A stretch of DNA of 58,453 nucleotides from IMG/VR virus record IMGVR_UViG_3300025141_000103, positions 1-58,453 of that record. One strand, 5' to 3'. The position numbers were made by a program, and so were the translations under genes. Each line of letters starts with the position of its first letter. Positions within the stretch are counted from its first letter, which is position 1. Below are positions 1 through 7,616 of the stretch, one piece after another. A model generated the notes under the pieces. The model was given only the letters and a program-made list of their open reading frames with translations. It did not search any database and was not told where the DNA came from. The stretch comes from a virus.

Positions 1-278
1 TCGTTGTAATACATCTCTGTTCTCTCTGGTTGTGTTAATCCTATTAACACGAATGTTTCATTATGATTAAGTGTTTTATTTTTAGTGAACCAATCGATTG
101 TGGTTCTGAGTATTCTGTCGTTACTACCACCTTGCAAAGATAAGTTGATATCTTTTGCCGAATATCTTTTAGCAAACAACGCAGATAGTCTATTCTGAAG
201 TCTGCCACCTCCATCTTTACTGGTGACACCCATTCCTTCCATCCAACTACATCCGTTTGAAACAATTCTTTTTATCAT
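1..278 (-). CDS. SGNH/GDSL-like hydrolase, GCS variant (N-terminal part, runs off the left edge)
   Basis: The first 92 residues of a protein cut by the window edge, starting at an ATG (278) with AGGA five bases upstream. The N-terminus IVSNGCSW matches the start of five other proteins in this window. Ser11 of GCS sits where the nucleophile of SGNH block I (normally GDS) is expected, a GGSND turn follows near residue 50, and a hydrophobic strand FVLIGL lies near 76, where the relatives have W-S/T-G. It most resembles the copy at 5858..6712 (NGCSW, GSN-R). The C-terminal His block lies outside the window. A 73-codon frame at 44..265 on the same strand is a shadow. Substrate unknown; the family mainly contains esterases and deacylases. 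Confidence 0.72.
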   Translation of the reverse strand, partial: MIKRIVSNGCSWMEGMGVTSKDGGGRLQNRLSALFAKRYSAKDINLSLQGGSNDRILRTTIDWFTKNKTLNHNETFVLIGLTQPERTEMYYN

Positions 279-285
279 TTAATTC

Positions 286-570
286 CTATGGATGAAACAT
301 ATCCCACACGTGTTTGACAAATAACCCTACGAAACCTGTGCCTATGACACCTCTCCACCTAGACGTTGATTGTCTGAATTGTGAATTGAGTTTAGTTTCT
401 GCCCATAATCCATCATGTGGATTGAATAAATTTTCTTTAACGAACCGAAGATTCTCATCTACTTTCTGATGAGCTTTATCCATCTCGACGCGTAGCTCAT
501 CTATAGAAGACGTGATATTGTCTATCTTATTATGTATTAAATCGAATTCTTTTTTGTCTGCTTGGTTCAT
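286..570 (-). CDS. Small coiled-coil protein with C-terminal membrane segment
   Basis: 94 residues. Positions 1-50 form a charged, heptad-like helix (NKIDNITSSIDELRVEMDKAHQKVDEN) and positions about 73-90 are hydrophobic (GVIGTGFVGLFVKHVW), so it looks like a short membrane-anchored coiled coil. AGGAT stands five bases before the ATG. It lies between two SGNH-like genes, seven bases before the next one. I do not recognise the family. A holin-like or membrane-tether role would be a guess; a single membrane span and cytosolic coiled coil is all the sequence supports. Confidence 0.6.
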   Translation of the reverse strand: MNQADKKEFDLIHNKIDNITSSIDELRVEMDKAHQKVDENLRFVKENLFNPHDGLWAETKLNSQFRQSTSRWRGVIGTGFVGLFVKHVWDMFHP

Positions 571-588
571 TCCACATCCTATGTTTGG

Positions 589-1317
589 TTACTTAAATAA
601 ATATCTACACTCATCTAATTTATTTAGGTATTCTGCGAACTTTCTATGACTTTCTGGTGATGGGTGTACTTTATCTTCATAATAAGTAAGATTGTTATCT
701 CTTACCCATTCATACTCACCACCAAACTCACCACCACACCATAAATCAGGAAAATGAAACTTATCCCAATTAACTTGGTTTTCTAAATTTTTTGCTCTTT
801 TATGTTTCCCATAATAGTCTGTAAATATATCTTTGTAAGTTAAGAATAGATATGGTATCTTACGATTACTGAGAAACTCTTGCACACCTATAATATAATT
901 TAATGTTTTTAAGTAAGAATCCTCTTCTGTGTGATATGTTTTGTAATAGTTATTCCAATGTTTTTTGATAGGATTATATCCACCACTATGCAACCAATCG
1001 TCTACAGCATCTCTTCTCTCAGATATTAGATGAAACTCTTCTTTACTGACTGCTCTATCAACTCTGTCAATTCCACTCCACATAACTATTACAACTGAAT
1101 TATTCCAATGAAATTTAGAAGTATCTATTGTTTCGTATATCTTATTTGATATGTAAAAATTACCTGCTGCACCTCTACCCTTACATATGGGATTAGTATT
1201 AGTTAATCTAGCTAACTCTACTGGCCACGTTTTGTGTGGTTCTGTATATTTCCCATCAACCATTTTCTCCTCATCGTTGTCTGTGAAACTACAACCAAAG
1301 GTTAATAGGTTTTTCAT
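589..1317 (-). CDS. SGNH/GDSL-like hydrolase, GCS variant
   Basis: 242 residues with the blocks shared by this window's SGNH-like paralogs: LLTFGCSFTD (Ser10 as presumptive nucleophile), GRGAAGN near residue 50 (oxyanion Gly/Asn region), VIVMWSGIDR near 80, and VHPSPESH near the C-terminus with His218 as candidate catalytic base. The usual block I Asp is Cys. It is clearly paralogous to 10516..11271 over its whole length (GNFYIS-KI, MWSGIDR, DWFHSGG, NWDKFHF/DWDKFHF). The start overlaps the stop of the HNH-like gene by four bases (ATGA). The general SGNH role is hydrolysis of ester or acyl groups; a glycan acyl group is a reasonable guess given the neighbours, but no substrate is shown by the sequence. 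Confidence 0.75.
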   Translation of the reverse strand: MKNLLTFGCSFTDNDEEKMVDGKYTEPHKTWPVELARLTNTNPICKGRGAAGNFYISNKIYETIDTSKFHWNNSVVIVMWSGIDRVDRAVSKEEFHLISERRDAVDDWLHSGGYNPIKKHWNNYYKTYHTEEDSYLKTLNYIIGVQEFLSNRKIPYLFLTYKDIFTDYYGKHKRAKNLENQVNWDKFHFPDLWCGGEFGGEYEWVRDNNLTYYEDKVHPSPESHRKFAEYLNKLDECRYLFK

Positions 1318-1949
1318 TTTTTTCCTGAACGTTTAGGATTCATTAAATCTGTTTTGTCGTCTTGAACTACATCACCTAAATTATAAGTTACTCTTTCTTC
1401 TTGTTCTTCTAATGGTGTCGGACCCAATGCCTCTAACATCTTGTTACGTAACTTAACCACATTAGATGGTGTATGTAATAGCTTACCACCTGGCTTGAGT
1501 AGATAGAAACAGTTATAGCACAAGAAATATAAGTTCTCTAACTTATGGTTCTTACCATCGTTATCATAGAAACATAATAGTAACGGTGTCGTCATGTCTG
1601 ATTTTCTGTAGTCATCAAATCCACAATTACTACACTCTGATGCTAAATAACCATCTCTTAACAATCTCTCTTGTAATCTGTAGTGTGGATAGTTTGGATG
1701 TTTACAACTAAATATTCTTTTCATCGTAACTGTGCTTGAACCCTTAGGACCTTTGGATATACCAACTCCTGTTGCATTCTTATTCTGATGGAACAAGTCG
1801 TACAGTTTAGCATACTTCTTGAACGTGTTATACGATACTTGTAATAACCGAGCAGCGGACATCAATGATTTAGTTTGTGATATAGCCCATTCTATTCTAC
1901 CTTTCGGTATTGGTCTCTTACCAAACGGATGAGCACCTTGTTTAGGCAT
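1314..1949 (-). CDS. HTH plus degenerate HNH/zinc-knuckle protein
   Basis: 211 residues. Residues about 18-50 resemble a helix-turn-helix (AARLLQVSYNTFKKYAK). Residues about 105-150 look like an HNH endonuclease core: C-X2-C (ECSNCG), then a DNDGKNHKLENL turn, then FLCYNC. In active HNH enzymes the first catalytic residue is the His of an LDHIDGN-type strand; here the aligned residue is Asp (CFYDNDG), while the Asn-Leu and the two Cys pairs remain. The fold is probably kept but cleavage activity is doubtful. It could be a DNA-binding regulator derived from an HNH protein, or a nuclease using another residue. A good ribosome site (AAGGAG) precedes the ATG. Confidence 0.65.
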   Translation of the reverse strand: MPKQGAHPFGKRPIPKGRIEWAISQTKSLMSAARLLQVSYNTFKKYAKLYDLFHQNKNATGVGISKGPKGSSTVTMKRIFSCKHPNYPHYRLQERLLRDGYLASECSNCGFDDYRKSDMTTPLLLCFYDNDGKNHKLENLYFLCYNCFYLLKPGGKLLHTPSNVVKLRNKMLEALGPTPLEEQEERVTYNLGDVVQDDKTDLMNPKRSGKK

Positions 1950-2133
1950 TACGTCTCCTTACGGGCTTCTGCTTTGGTTGAGGTTTTCTACCTCTTTGTT
2001 TTAATGTTTTTACTTCGTGTTGTAATTCTGATATTCTTTGGTTATATCTACTAAATCTGTTAGCACTTAACAATGCCATTGACATTATACCTAACATAGC
2101 ACCACCCATTACATACGCTATAATTTCTATCAT
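1942..2133 (-). CDS. Small membrane protein
   Basis: 63 residues from the ATG at 2133 (MIEIIAYVMGG). That start is preferred because AAGGAG stands seven bases upstream and it avoids overlap with the gene before; an in-frame start at 2169 would overlap it by 26 bases. Residues 3-22 form one hydrophobic span (IIAYVMGGAMLGIMSMALL), followed by a short helix and a very basic tail (KQRGRKPQPKQKPVRRR). This gives a single-span protein with a positively charged C-terminus. Function unknown. Confidence 0.65.
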   Translation of the reverse strand: MIEIIAYVMGGAMLGIMSMALLSANRFSRYNQRISELQHEVKTLKQRGRKPQPKQKPVRRRNA

Positions 2134-2143
2134 AATATTCTCC

Positions 2144-2785
2144 TTAGTTATGGTAAGCGGTTCTTTCACTTATCCTAACTTGTTTTCCAGTCCAATCTTT
2201 TCTATTCTCTTTTGGAACAAACTCTTCTTGGTCTTCCAATGATTCATATTTTATTTCTGTAAAATCAACTGCCATCTTATCTCTCTGTATATTCTCCCAT
2301 ACCCATTTCTTCATATGAACATTTCTATCAAAACTTTTAATCTTTTCTTCGTGTTCGGGAAACATCTCTAAATACTTTGGTTTCTCTTCGTTCTCAAAAC
2401 ACCTTTCGTGCCAACTCACGAGCGGATTTCCAAACATATCAATCTGAGGGTCATTCTTATTTGGATAAATCCTATCTTCTGATTCAATCACATCCTCATT
2501 ATTTCTATCCACCCAAACAACAAGAGTTTTTACTTCGAGCTCGAAGTGCACTCCAGTTCCACGTGACAAGGTATGTATCTTATGACTCTGTCCTGGTGTG
2601 TGGAGTATAGTCGGGCATTCATATGCTTCATGAATATCTTTATTCATATATTTAAAATTTTTTAGTCTTTCATCTAACAACATACCGACAAATCTTGTTC
2701 CTGAACGTTGTGGTCCTGTTACAATTATTTTATGATATCTTAAACTAGCCACCCATTCATTACTGAAAGGTTTTCCTATTAACAT
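2144..2785 (-). CDS. P-loop sulfotransferase-like protein
   Basis: 213 residues from the ATG at 2785, whose start overlaps the preceding stop (TAATG). The N-terminal strand-loop-helix IIVTGPQRSGTRFVGMLL fits the 5'-phosphosulfate-binding loop of sulfotransferases (P-x-x-S-G-T) better than a kinase Walker A because no GK[ST] follows. VVWVDRNNEDVIES near residue 90 could hold the second phosphate-binding element. Sulfotransferases move sulfate from PAPS to a sugar or other hydroxyl group. A second, different sulfotransferase-like gene lies at 12050..12673. No PAPS-making gene is seen here, so donor supply would have to come from the host. Confidence 0.55.
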   Translation of the reverse strand: MLIGKPFSNEWVASLRYHKIIVTGPQRSGTRFVGMLLDERLKNFKYMNKDIHEAYECPTILHTPGQSHKIHTLSRGTGVHFELEVKTLVVWVDRNNEDVIESEDRIYPNKNDPQIDMFGNPLVSWHERCFENEEKPKYLEMFPEHEEKIKSFDRNVHMKKWVWENIQRDKMAVDFTEIKYESLEDQEEFVPKENRKDWTGKQVRISERTAYHN

Positions 2786-3015
2786 TAGTACTCGTCTAAC
2801 TTGGTGCTTTCTTCTTCCCACCATTTATATGCTCTACCAACGTATGGTTTAGCTTTAACACTAAATATTTTGTCAAATTCCTTTTCTTCTAATTGTTTTC
2901 TACTGACAAAATATAACTTAGCACCTCTGTTATTAGCAGTTGGTGTTGGCCCTTCTGTGTAATCTATTGTATCAACAACCTCATCGTTTGTTTTAAGTCT
3001 TAACTCATACTTCAT
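2785..3015 (-). CDS. Conserved-looking hypothetical protein, 76 aa
   Basis: Starts at the ATG at 3015 (MKYELRLKTND), overlapping the stop of the lipoprotein gene by four bases, with GGAG ten bases upstream; a longer in-frame start at 3054 would run 43 bases into that gene. The protein looks like a small alpha/beta domain (KYELRLKTNDEVVDTIDY then a helix) ending in an aromatic-acidic tail (YKWWEEESTKLDEY). I do not recognise a family. It is translationally coupled on both sides. Confidence 0.6.
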   Translation of the reverse strand: MKYELRLKTNDEVVDTIDYTEGPTPTANNRGAKLYFVSRKQLEEKEFDKIFSVKAKPYVGRAYKWWEEESTKLDEY

Positions 3016-3452
3016 TCCATGATTACTCCTATTGTTTTTGAGTAGTCTAACCACTCATATTCATCAAAATACTCAGCTTTAATATAAATAGTATCACCAA
3101 TCATACTTAGTGGGATAGCTGCCCAAGCATATGCCTTAGCATCCTTTGTATAACTTGCACCATTTATCATAGGTACACTCTGACTTTCATATTCCCAACT
3201 GCCAGAGTAGAACAGAACTTTCTGAATGTTTGGGTTGTTTGTATTTGCTACAAACTTTGTTCTACTTGTTAGATTATGAACTATACCATCACTCATCTTA
3301 AAGTGATAGAATCCACGACCATCTTCCTCAAATGATTCGGAATACAGCTCAAATGTATATTCTACAGGTTTAGGTTGAAGTTCACAACCTATTAGAAATA
3401 TACTAACTACCGTTAGAACTATCTTTGTCAGATTCTTTTTTGTGTTTAACAT
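3012..3452 (-). CDS. Phage-encoded lipoprotein
   Basis: 146 residues. Start chosen at the ATG at 3452 because it gives a classical lipoprotein signal peptide: MLNTKKNLTK, a hydrophobic stretch (IVLTVVSIF), then lipobox LIGC with Cys23 as the lipidation site. AAGG lies nine bases upstream. The mature part (residues 24-146) is beta-rich with no recognised domain (YTFELYSESFEEDGRGFYHF, WEYESQSVP). After export it would be tethered to an inner or outer membrane. Phage lipoproteins are often superinfection-exclusion or spanin-like factors, but nothing here decides this. Its first 50 bases overlap the 54-codon gene upstream in another frame. Confidence 0.65.
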   Translation of the reverse strand: MLNTKKNLTKIVLTVVSIFLIGCELQPKPVEYTFELYSESFEEDGRGFYHFKMSDGIVHNLTSRTKFVANTNNPNIQKVLFYSGSWEYESQSVPMINGASYTKDAKAYAWAAIPLSMIGDTIYIKAEYFDEYEWLDYSKTIGVIME

Positions 3453-3567
3453 TCTGTTTAACCTTACTTTCTTTTTGTAACTTATGTTTAATTTTACTAC
3501 GAACTTGTTGACTTGCAAGTTCTTCTTCCACCTCATCCCAATCTTCCCAATTATCTACTTTTGGCAT
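3403..3567 (-). CDS. Small charged protein, 54 aa
   Basis: A short gene with a strong ribosome site (GGGAGAAGGAA directly before the ATG at 3567), sitting about 15 bases below the predicted start of transcription of the promoter at 3589..3618. The product begins MPKVDNWEDWDEVEEELASQ and ends in a Lys/Ser-rich tail (KHKKESDKDSSNGS): acidic N-terminal half, basic C-terminal half, no hydrophobic core. Its last 50 bases overlap the lipoprotein start in another frame. Function unknown; likely an early product given the promoter. Confidence 0.7.
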   Translation of the reverse strand: MPKVDNWEDWDEVEEELASQQVRSKIKHKLQKESKVKQNVKHKKESDKDSSNGS

Positions 3568-3588
3568 TTCCTTCTCCCATTATAGTTG

Positions 3589-3618
3589 AATATACGAATA
3601 AAATCATATATTTGTCAA
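3589..3618 (-). promoter_or_regulatory. Sigma70-like promoter, copy 1 of a four-member set
   Basis: On the minus strand: TTGACA (3613..3618), 18-bp spacer ending TTCG, then TATATT (3589..3594). The 10-mer AATATACGAA on the plus strand is identical in all four copies. The -35 lies inside the 3' end of the gene at 3604..4434; transcription should begin near 3582 and serve the genes from 3567 leftward. Confidence 0.75.
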
Positions 3619-4434
3619 GCTTTTTCTTAAATAATCACTAAAAACTTTATGTCCTTTTGTACTTGGATGTCCGTCTGGTATAAATAAGTTTTTACGTGAA
3701 TCTTCTTCTAAATACTTTGTGATACTTGTTAAGACATTATCTCTTATTATATTCTTTCTTAAATGTTTCCATGCCCAAGATTCTCCTATATCATCATCTA
3801 ATAACATTTCTTTATCGTGTTCAAACATAAATGTATAATATGGTTTAATATTATTAACTTCACAATAGTTCTGTAATGTTGTCCAATTCCATAACGATTC
3901 TATAACATCATTAGGAGTATTTGATATGTATTTGTAATACATCTTATCTAAATAATCAGAATTATCTTCAAACATACCCTCACTTTTATGTATTAAATAA
4001 TAACCATTTCTTTTCTTATTTAAAAGCTCTTCTCTATTGTCTGGTTTAGGCATCTCTTCACCATCTTCAAAAATAATTGGATTAAAATCTCGTGGCCCAA
4101 TGTCATATTGATGTATGTCATCACGATACCATAACCATTCATCTATTTCTGTAGATTCTCTGTCAATAAAAACTTGATGTCTGCATATACCACTCCATTG
4201 AACAATACATAAAATATCTTCACCTTTTACACCCTTATCCAATAGTCTACTGAGAGCTTCGATAACACTTCTAGCAATTAACATATTACCGTTACCACCT
4301 CTACCTCTATGAAGTGAACTGAAGTCTTCAGATAAAATACCATCGGATAAAAGTTGTTGTTGTAGATATTGATTCCAACCAGGCGAATCCCACAAACTAA
4401 AACTACAACCACTTGTAACTAAAGCTTTATACAT
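3604..4434 (-). CDS. SGNH/GDSL-like hydrolase, GCS variant
   Basis: 276 residues. Blocks: ALVTSGCSFS (Ser11), RGRGGNGN near residue 45, CIVQWSGICRH near 85, and DGHPSTKGH near the C-terminus (His256). It is more divergent than the 589/10516 pair, with an inserted acidic middle region (DGEEMPKPDNREELLN). The start overlaps the preceding small gene by eight bases. As in its relatives, block I carries Cys instead of Asp and the GxND block is replaced by W-S-G, so activity should be tested rather than assumed. It closes the glycan island on its left side. Confidence 0.72.
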   Translation of the reverse strand: MYKALVTSGCSFSLWDSPGWNQYLQQQLLSDGILSEDFSSLHRGRGGNGNMLIARSVIEALSRLLDKGVKGEDILCIVQWSGICRHQVFIDRESTEIDEWLWYRDDIHQYDIGPRDFNPIIFEDGEEMPKPDNREELLNKKRNGYYLIHKSEGMFEDNSDYLDKMYYKYISNTPNDVIESLWNWTTLQNYCEVNNIKPYYTFMFEHDKEMLLDDDIGESWAWKHLRKNIIRDNVLTSITKYLEEDSRKNLFIPDGHPSTKGHKVFSDYLRKSLTNI

Positions 4435-4651
4435 TCCTTATTTCCATCTTTAAGGATTCTAATGTATCTATAAATTCAGTTATTGTTAAGTCTACGTTTT
4501 GATCTGTTTTGATTGTGATTTTTGATAACATCTCTGGTGTTTCGTTCATAATTTTATACAACGCTTTTAATCCGTCACTCGGCCAAAATTTACCAAGACT
4601 CTCTTCACCTATCTCAACGTGAGAATCTTCTAATAATAAGTAGTATGTCAT
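4427..4651 (-). CDS. Hypothetical protein, 74 aa
   Basis: A small, slightly acidic protein (MTYYLLLEDSHVEIGEES...) with a predicted strand-helix pattern and no motif I recognise. Its start overlaps the stop of the family 2 glycosyltransferase by four bases and its stop overlaps the SGNH start, so all three are likely translated from one message. It could be an accessory subunit of either neighbour; that is only suggested by position. Confidence 0.5.
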   Translation of the reverse strand: MTYYLLLEDSHVEIGEESLGKFWPSDGLKALYKIMNETPEMLSKITIKTDQNVDLTITEFIDTLESLKMEIRNV

Positions 4652-5871
4652 AATTTGAAATCGTAACTTTTTAATGGTTTAGATTTAATTAAATCTTTTG
4701 TCTTGTGTTCTAATGTATTTATTGTAACTTCAAATATATCATGAGCAAAATTACCAACTTCATTATGTTCTTGTAATATCATTGGTAATTGAGATACAAA
4801 GTTTATATTTTCATTTGTAACTTTAGAACCATCAAACCTAACTATTATGTCATTATCTGGTTCAAGTGTGAGGTAATCTATCTTCTTTTCTAAATCATAT
4901 TCAGTTTTCTCTTGTTCATCTTTTATGTATTTATGTACACCGATTCCTATTGCATCAGAAGGCTTTTTGTCATGTCCTATCCAATCACCATAAATATTAC
5001 TACACCAGGGTTCTAATGCTCTCAATAATTCTACATTACAATTAGTTACTACCAATCCAATATTATACTTAGGTAACACTATCGGTTTCATCATAGCATC
5101 GTGCATTGGTGTAGTTCCCCACTTACGAATGAAGTTTCTCATATTTCTACTATTAGAATATTTCCATTCATCACTATCTTTACCAACACCATCTCTGAAT
5201 CTACTACCACGACTTGTCAAATGATATACGAAACCATCCCATATCTGTCTAAACTGATATCCGTTTAAATAAAATCTATTAAATATGTCTGAGTCTTCTC
5301 TTGATTGTGGAATGAATAGTTGGTCGTGTCCGTTTACATCAAAGTAATCCTCTTTGTACAAAGCCCACGGCGCAAATACTCCCTCTGTGTATTCACTTTT
5401 TGTGTATAATTCTACATCTTTGTTAAACTTCTCTTCATCAAACTCTTCAGGTTCAAATCCCAATGGTGATATTATCTTCTCTGGCCCATCTGGATGTAGT
5501 GGTGGTTCTATTCTTGTAGCACTAACTACAGTACCTCTCTCTAACCTATCCAATATCTTCTTATCCATGTCTTTTGATGGATACATATCAGCGTGAAAAA
5601 ACATAATCACATCATTAGTTGCTAACTCTTCTGCTAAGTAATCATACAATACAGTCAAACCTAATCTATCAGGACCAAAGTTTCTGTAGATGGATAGGTT
5701 CTTGTTCTTCTTCTTCTCTTCAACCATCCATTCCCAAGTTCCGTCAGTAGATGCATCATCAGCCATACAAATCTGATGTTCTTGACTACAATTCTTTCTT
5801 AATCCCTCATAAGCCCATTTTAGATATCTGAGATTATCTCTTGATGGTATTATGAAACTAATCTTTTCCAT
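4648..5871 (-). CDS. Family 2 glycosyltransferase (GT-A)
   Basis: 407 residues. The N-terminal 230 form a GT2 domain: SFIIPSRDNLRYL (first strand), CMADDASTDGTWEW (nucleotide-binding Asp pair near residue 38), MFFHADMYPS near 90 standing in for the DxD motif (HAD), and PQSREDSDIFNR near 190 carrying the catalytic acidic residues. Residues about 270-407 form a second region (YNIGLVVTNCNVELLRALEPW) with no clear match. It should transfer a sugar from a nucleotide donor to a glycan acceptor. It overlaps the SGNH gene 5858..6712 by 14 bases. Confidence 0.85.
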   Translation of the reverse strand: MEKISFIIPSRDNLRYLKWAYEGLRKNCSQEHQICMADDASTDGTWEWMVEEKKKNKNLSIYRNFGPDRLGLTVLYDYLAEELATNDVIMFFHADMYPSKDMDKKILDRLERGTVVSATRIEPPLHPDGPEKIISPLGFEPEEFDEEKFNKDVELYTKSEYTEGVFAPWALYKEDYFDVNGHDQLFIPQSREDSDIFNRFYLNGYQFRQIWDGFVYHLTSRGSRFRDGVGKDSDEWKYSNSRNMRNFIRKWGTTPMHDAMMKPIVLPKYNIGLVVTNCNVELLRALEPWCSNIYGDWIGHDKKPSDAIGIGVHKYIKDEQEKTEYDLEKKIDYLTLEPDNDIIVRFDGSKVTNENINFVSQLPMILQEHNEVGNFAHDIFEVTINTLEHKTKDLIKSKPLKSYDFKL

Positions 5872-6712
5872 TAAGTGCCTCTATTTCTTTTTGTATTTGT
5901 TTAGCCCATATGTCATGCTCATCTTTATTAGGATGAACTGGATAATGTTCTCTGAATGTTCTACCATCATCTCTTACATTATCTTGAATGTGATACTGAA
6001 ATGTTCTGTCGTAATCCACAAATGATGGGAATAATTCTAAATCTATTGCATTCTTCCAACCTTTTGGAATCCACCCAGCTTTCACCCAATGCTTCCAAAC
6101 CTCTTCATCTGAATAATCAGATTTTTTAGGATTAGTTGGAATACCTAATTTACCTTTTAATGCTTCCAAACCAGATTGTAGTAAACCACTATAACCATAA
6201 TGTTGGTGAGTATATGGATCCTCAAAAGCAAAAGACCTAAAGAAGTAATAATCAATATTATTAGACTTTAGGAAGTTCTGTAAAAGTATTACATTATTAA
6301 AATAATCTTGAAAAGAACCTAACTCAGACCAATGTTGTTCATAGTATGCCTTAGCCATATCTCTTTCTTGTCTCTCTTCAGTTGACTTTAAGTGATGATC
6401 CTCTTTGATACTCCAATTATTTACTGCTACCCATTTGGTTTGGAACGGACTAAAGAACTCTGGTCTATCTACTGCACCAGTCCAACCAATCAAAACAAAC
6501 ATATCATCCCACTCATCTTGATGTTCTAACAACCAATGAATTGTTACTCTTGATATTCTAGCATTAGAACCTTTCTTTATAGATAAGTTTTGCACCATCT
6601 TAAACCCAGCATTTGTAGCTAGTGTTGTTGCAAAGTTATCTTTTTTTGGATTCTTTAACTTATCACCAAAAACCCAACTACACCCATTTGTAACTAATAA
6701 TTTCTTATTCAT
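5858..6712 (-). CDS. SGNH/GDSL-like hydrolase, GCS variant
   Basis: 284 residues: LLVTNGCSWVFGD (Ser12), KKGSNARISRVTI near residue 48, VLIGWTGAVDRPEFFS near 78 (W-T-G instead of W-S-G), and VHPNKDEHDIW at the C-terminus (His260). With the partial copy at 1..278 it forms a NGCSW subgroup, distinct from the TFGCSFTD subgroup. It sits between a family 2 glycosyltransferase and an SDR epimerase and overlaps both. Acyl-ester chemistry on a sugar is the natural guess, unproven. Confidence 0.72.
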   Translation of the reverse strand: MNKKLLVTNGCSWVFGDKLKNPKKDNFATTLATNAGFKMVQNLSIKKGSNARISRVTIHWLLEHQDEWDDMFVLIGWTGAVDRPEFFSPFQTKWVAVNNWSIKEDHHLKSTEERQERDMAKAYYEQHWSELGSFQDYFNNVILLQNFLKSNNIDYYFFRSFAFEDPYTHQHYGYSGLLQSGLEALKGKLGIPTNPKKSDYSDEEVWKHWVKAGWIPKGWKNAIDLELFPSFVDYDRTFQYHIQDNVRDDGRTFREHYPVHPNKDEHDIWAKQIQKEIEALNGKD

Positions 6713-7616
6713 TGGTTTCCTTAATGTATTCTATTACATCTCTTGTTGGTTGCCAATCAAGTTGCTCTCTAGCTTCTGTGTCTGTACACAATGTCTCTCT
6801 CATTTCACCTCTCCACTCATCAACATACTTTCTTGGATAACCATCACCAAAAGCATCAGCTATCTCATTGATAGAATAGTTCTTACCTCTACCTAACTCA
6901 AACTCTTTAAAGTTATTTATTGCGTGAGTATGTGAATATCTTGAATCTAACATTGATGTATAACATCTCATTAATCCATCTACAATATCATCTACGTGAG
7001 TAAAGTCTCTTCTCTGTTCTCCATCACCTGTAATAGTTAATGGTTTATTCTTTTTGTATAAACTTTCAAATATACCAAGAACCGTACAATAATCACCATC
7101 AGTAAGTTGATGTGGTCCATAAACATTATAGAATCTACATATCGTAACAGCTAAATCATACACATTAGCATACATCTCACATAGTTGTTCACCTTGCCAC
7201 TTTGTAAATGTGTATGGATTAGAATATATGTCTCCATGTTTTGATGACGATCCTGCATAAACTACAGGTATATTTCCATTCTGTCTAGCCCACTCTAAAA
7301 TGTTTTGTGTTCCAGCAACATTACTTTCAAAAGATTGTGTTGGTGTTTTGAATGATGGTTGTATTCTTGCTCTAGCAGCCAAATGAAATATTATATCACA
7401 GTCTTCTATCATATCAGAATAATCTGTTATTTTAGATATATCTCCACCAAAGTATTTTACACCAGGGCAATCTATCTCATTCTCTGCTAAACCTGTAGAG
7501 TAATTATCTATTGAAGCTATTATATTCTCACGATATTCTACGTGGTTATTGTTACTTAATCTCTTTATTAGATTAGTTCCAATAAAACCACATCCTCCTG
7601 TTACTAATGCTCTCAT
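6705..7616 (-). CDS. NAD-dependent epimerase/dehydratase (extended SDR, nucleotide sugar)
   Basis: 303 residues, full length for an extended short-chain dehydrogenase. GGCGFIG at residues 7-13 binds NAD; IIFHLAARARIQPS near 75 is the strand and loop over the cofactor; AGSSSKHGD carries the catalytic Ser/Thr position; NPYTFTKWQGE supplies the Y-X3-K pair. RRDFTHVDDIV and the C-terminal segment fit UDP-sugar binding. The closest known enzymes are UDP-glucose 4-epimerases and related UDP-sugar epimerases or dehydratases; the exact substrate cannot be read. It overlaps the next glycosyltransferase by four bases. Confidence 0.88.
   Translation of the reverse strand: MRALVTGGCGFIGTNLIKRLSNNNHVEYRENIIASIDNYSTGLAENEIDCPGVKYFGGDISKITDYSDMIEDCDIIFHLAARARIQPSFKTPTQSFESNVAGTQNILEWARQNGNIPVVYAGSSSKHGDIYSNPYTFTKWQGEQLCEMYANVYDLAVTICRFYNVYGPHQLTDGDYCTVLGIFESLYKKNKPLTITGDGEQRRDFTHVDDIVDGLMRCYTSMLDSRYSHTHAINNFKEFELGRGKNYSINEIADAFGDGYPRKYVDEWRGEMRETLCTDTEAREQLDWQPTRDVIEYIKETNE

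Noticed and set aside
44-265. A 73-codon minus-strand frame at the left edge
   Set aside because: The overlapping frame from the ATG at 278 encodes a clear SGNH-type start and runs off the window; the 73-codon frame is its shadow.
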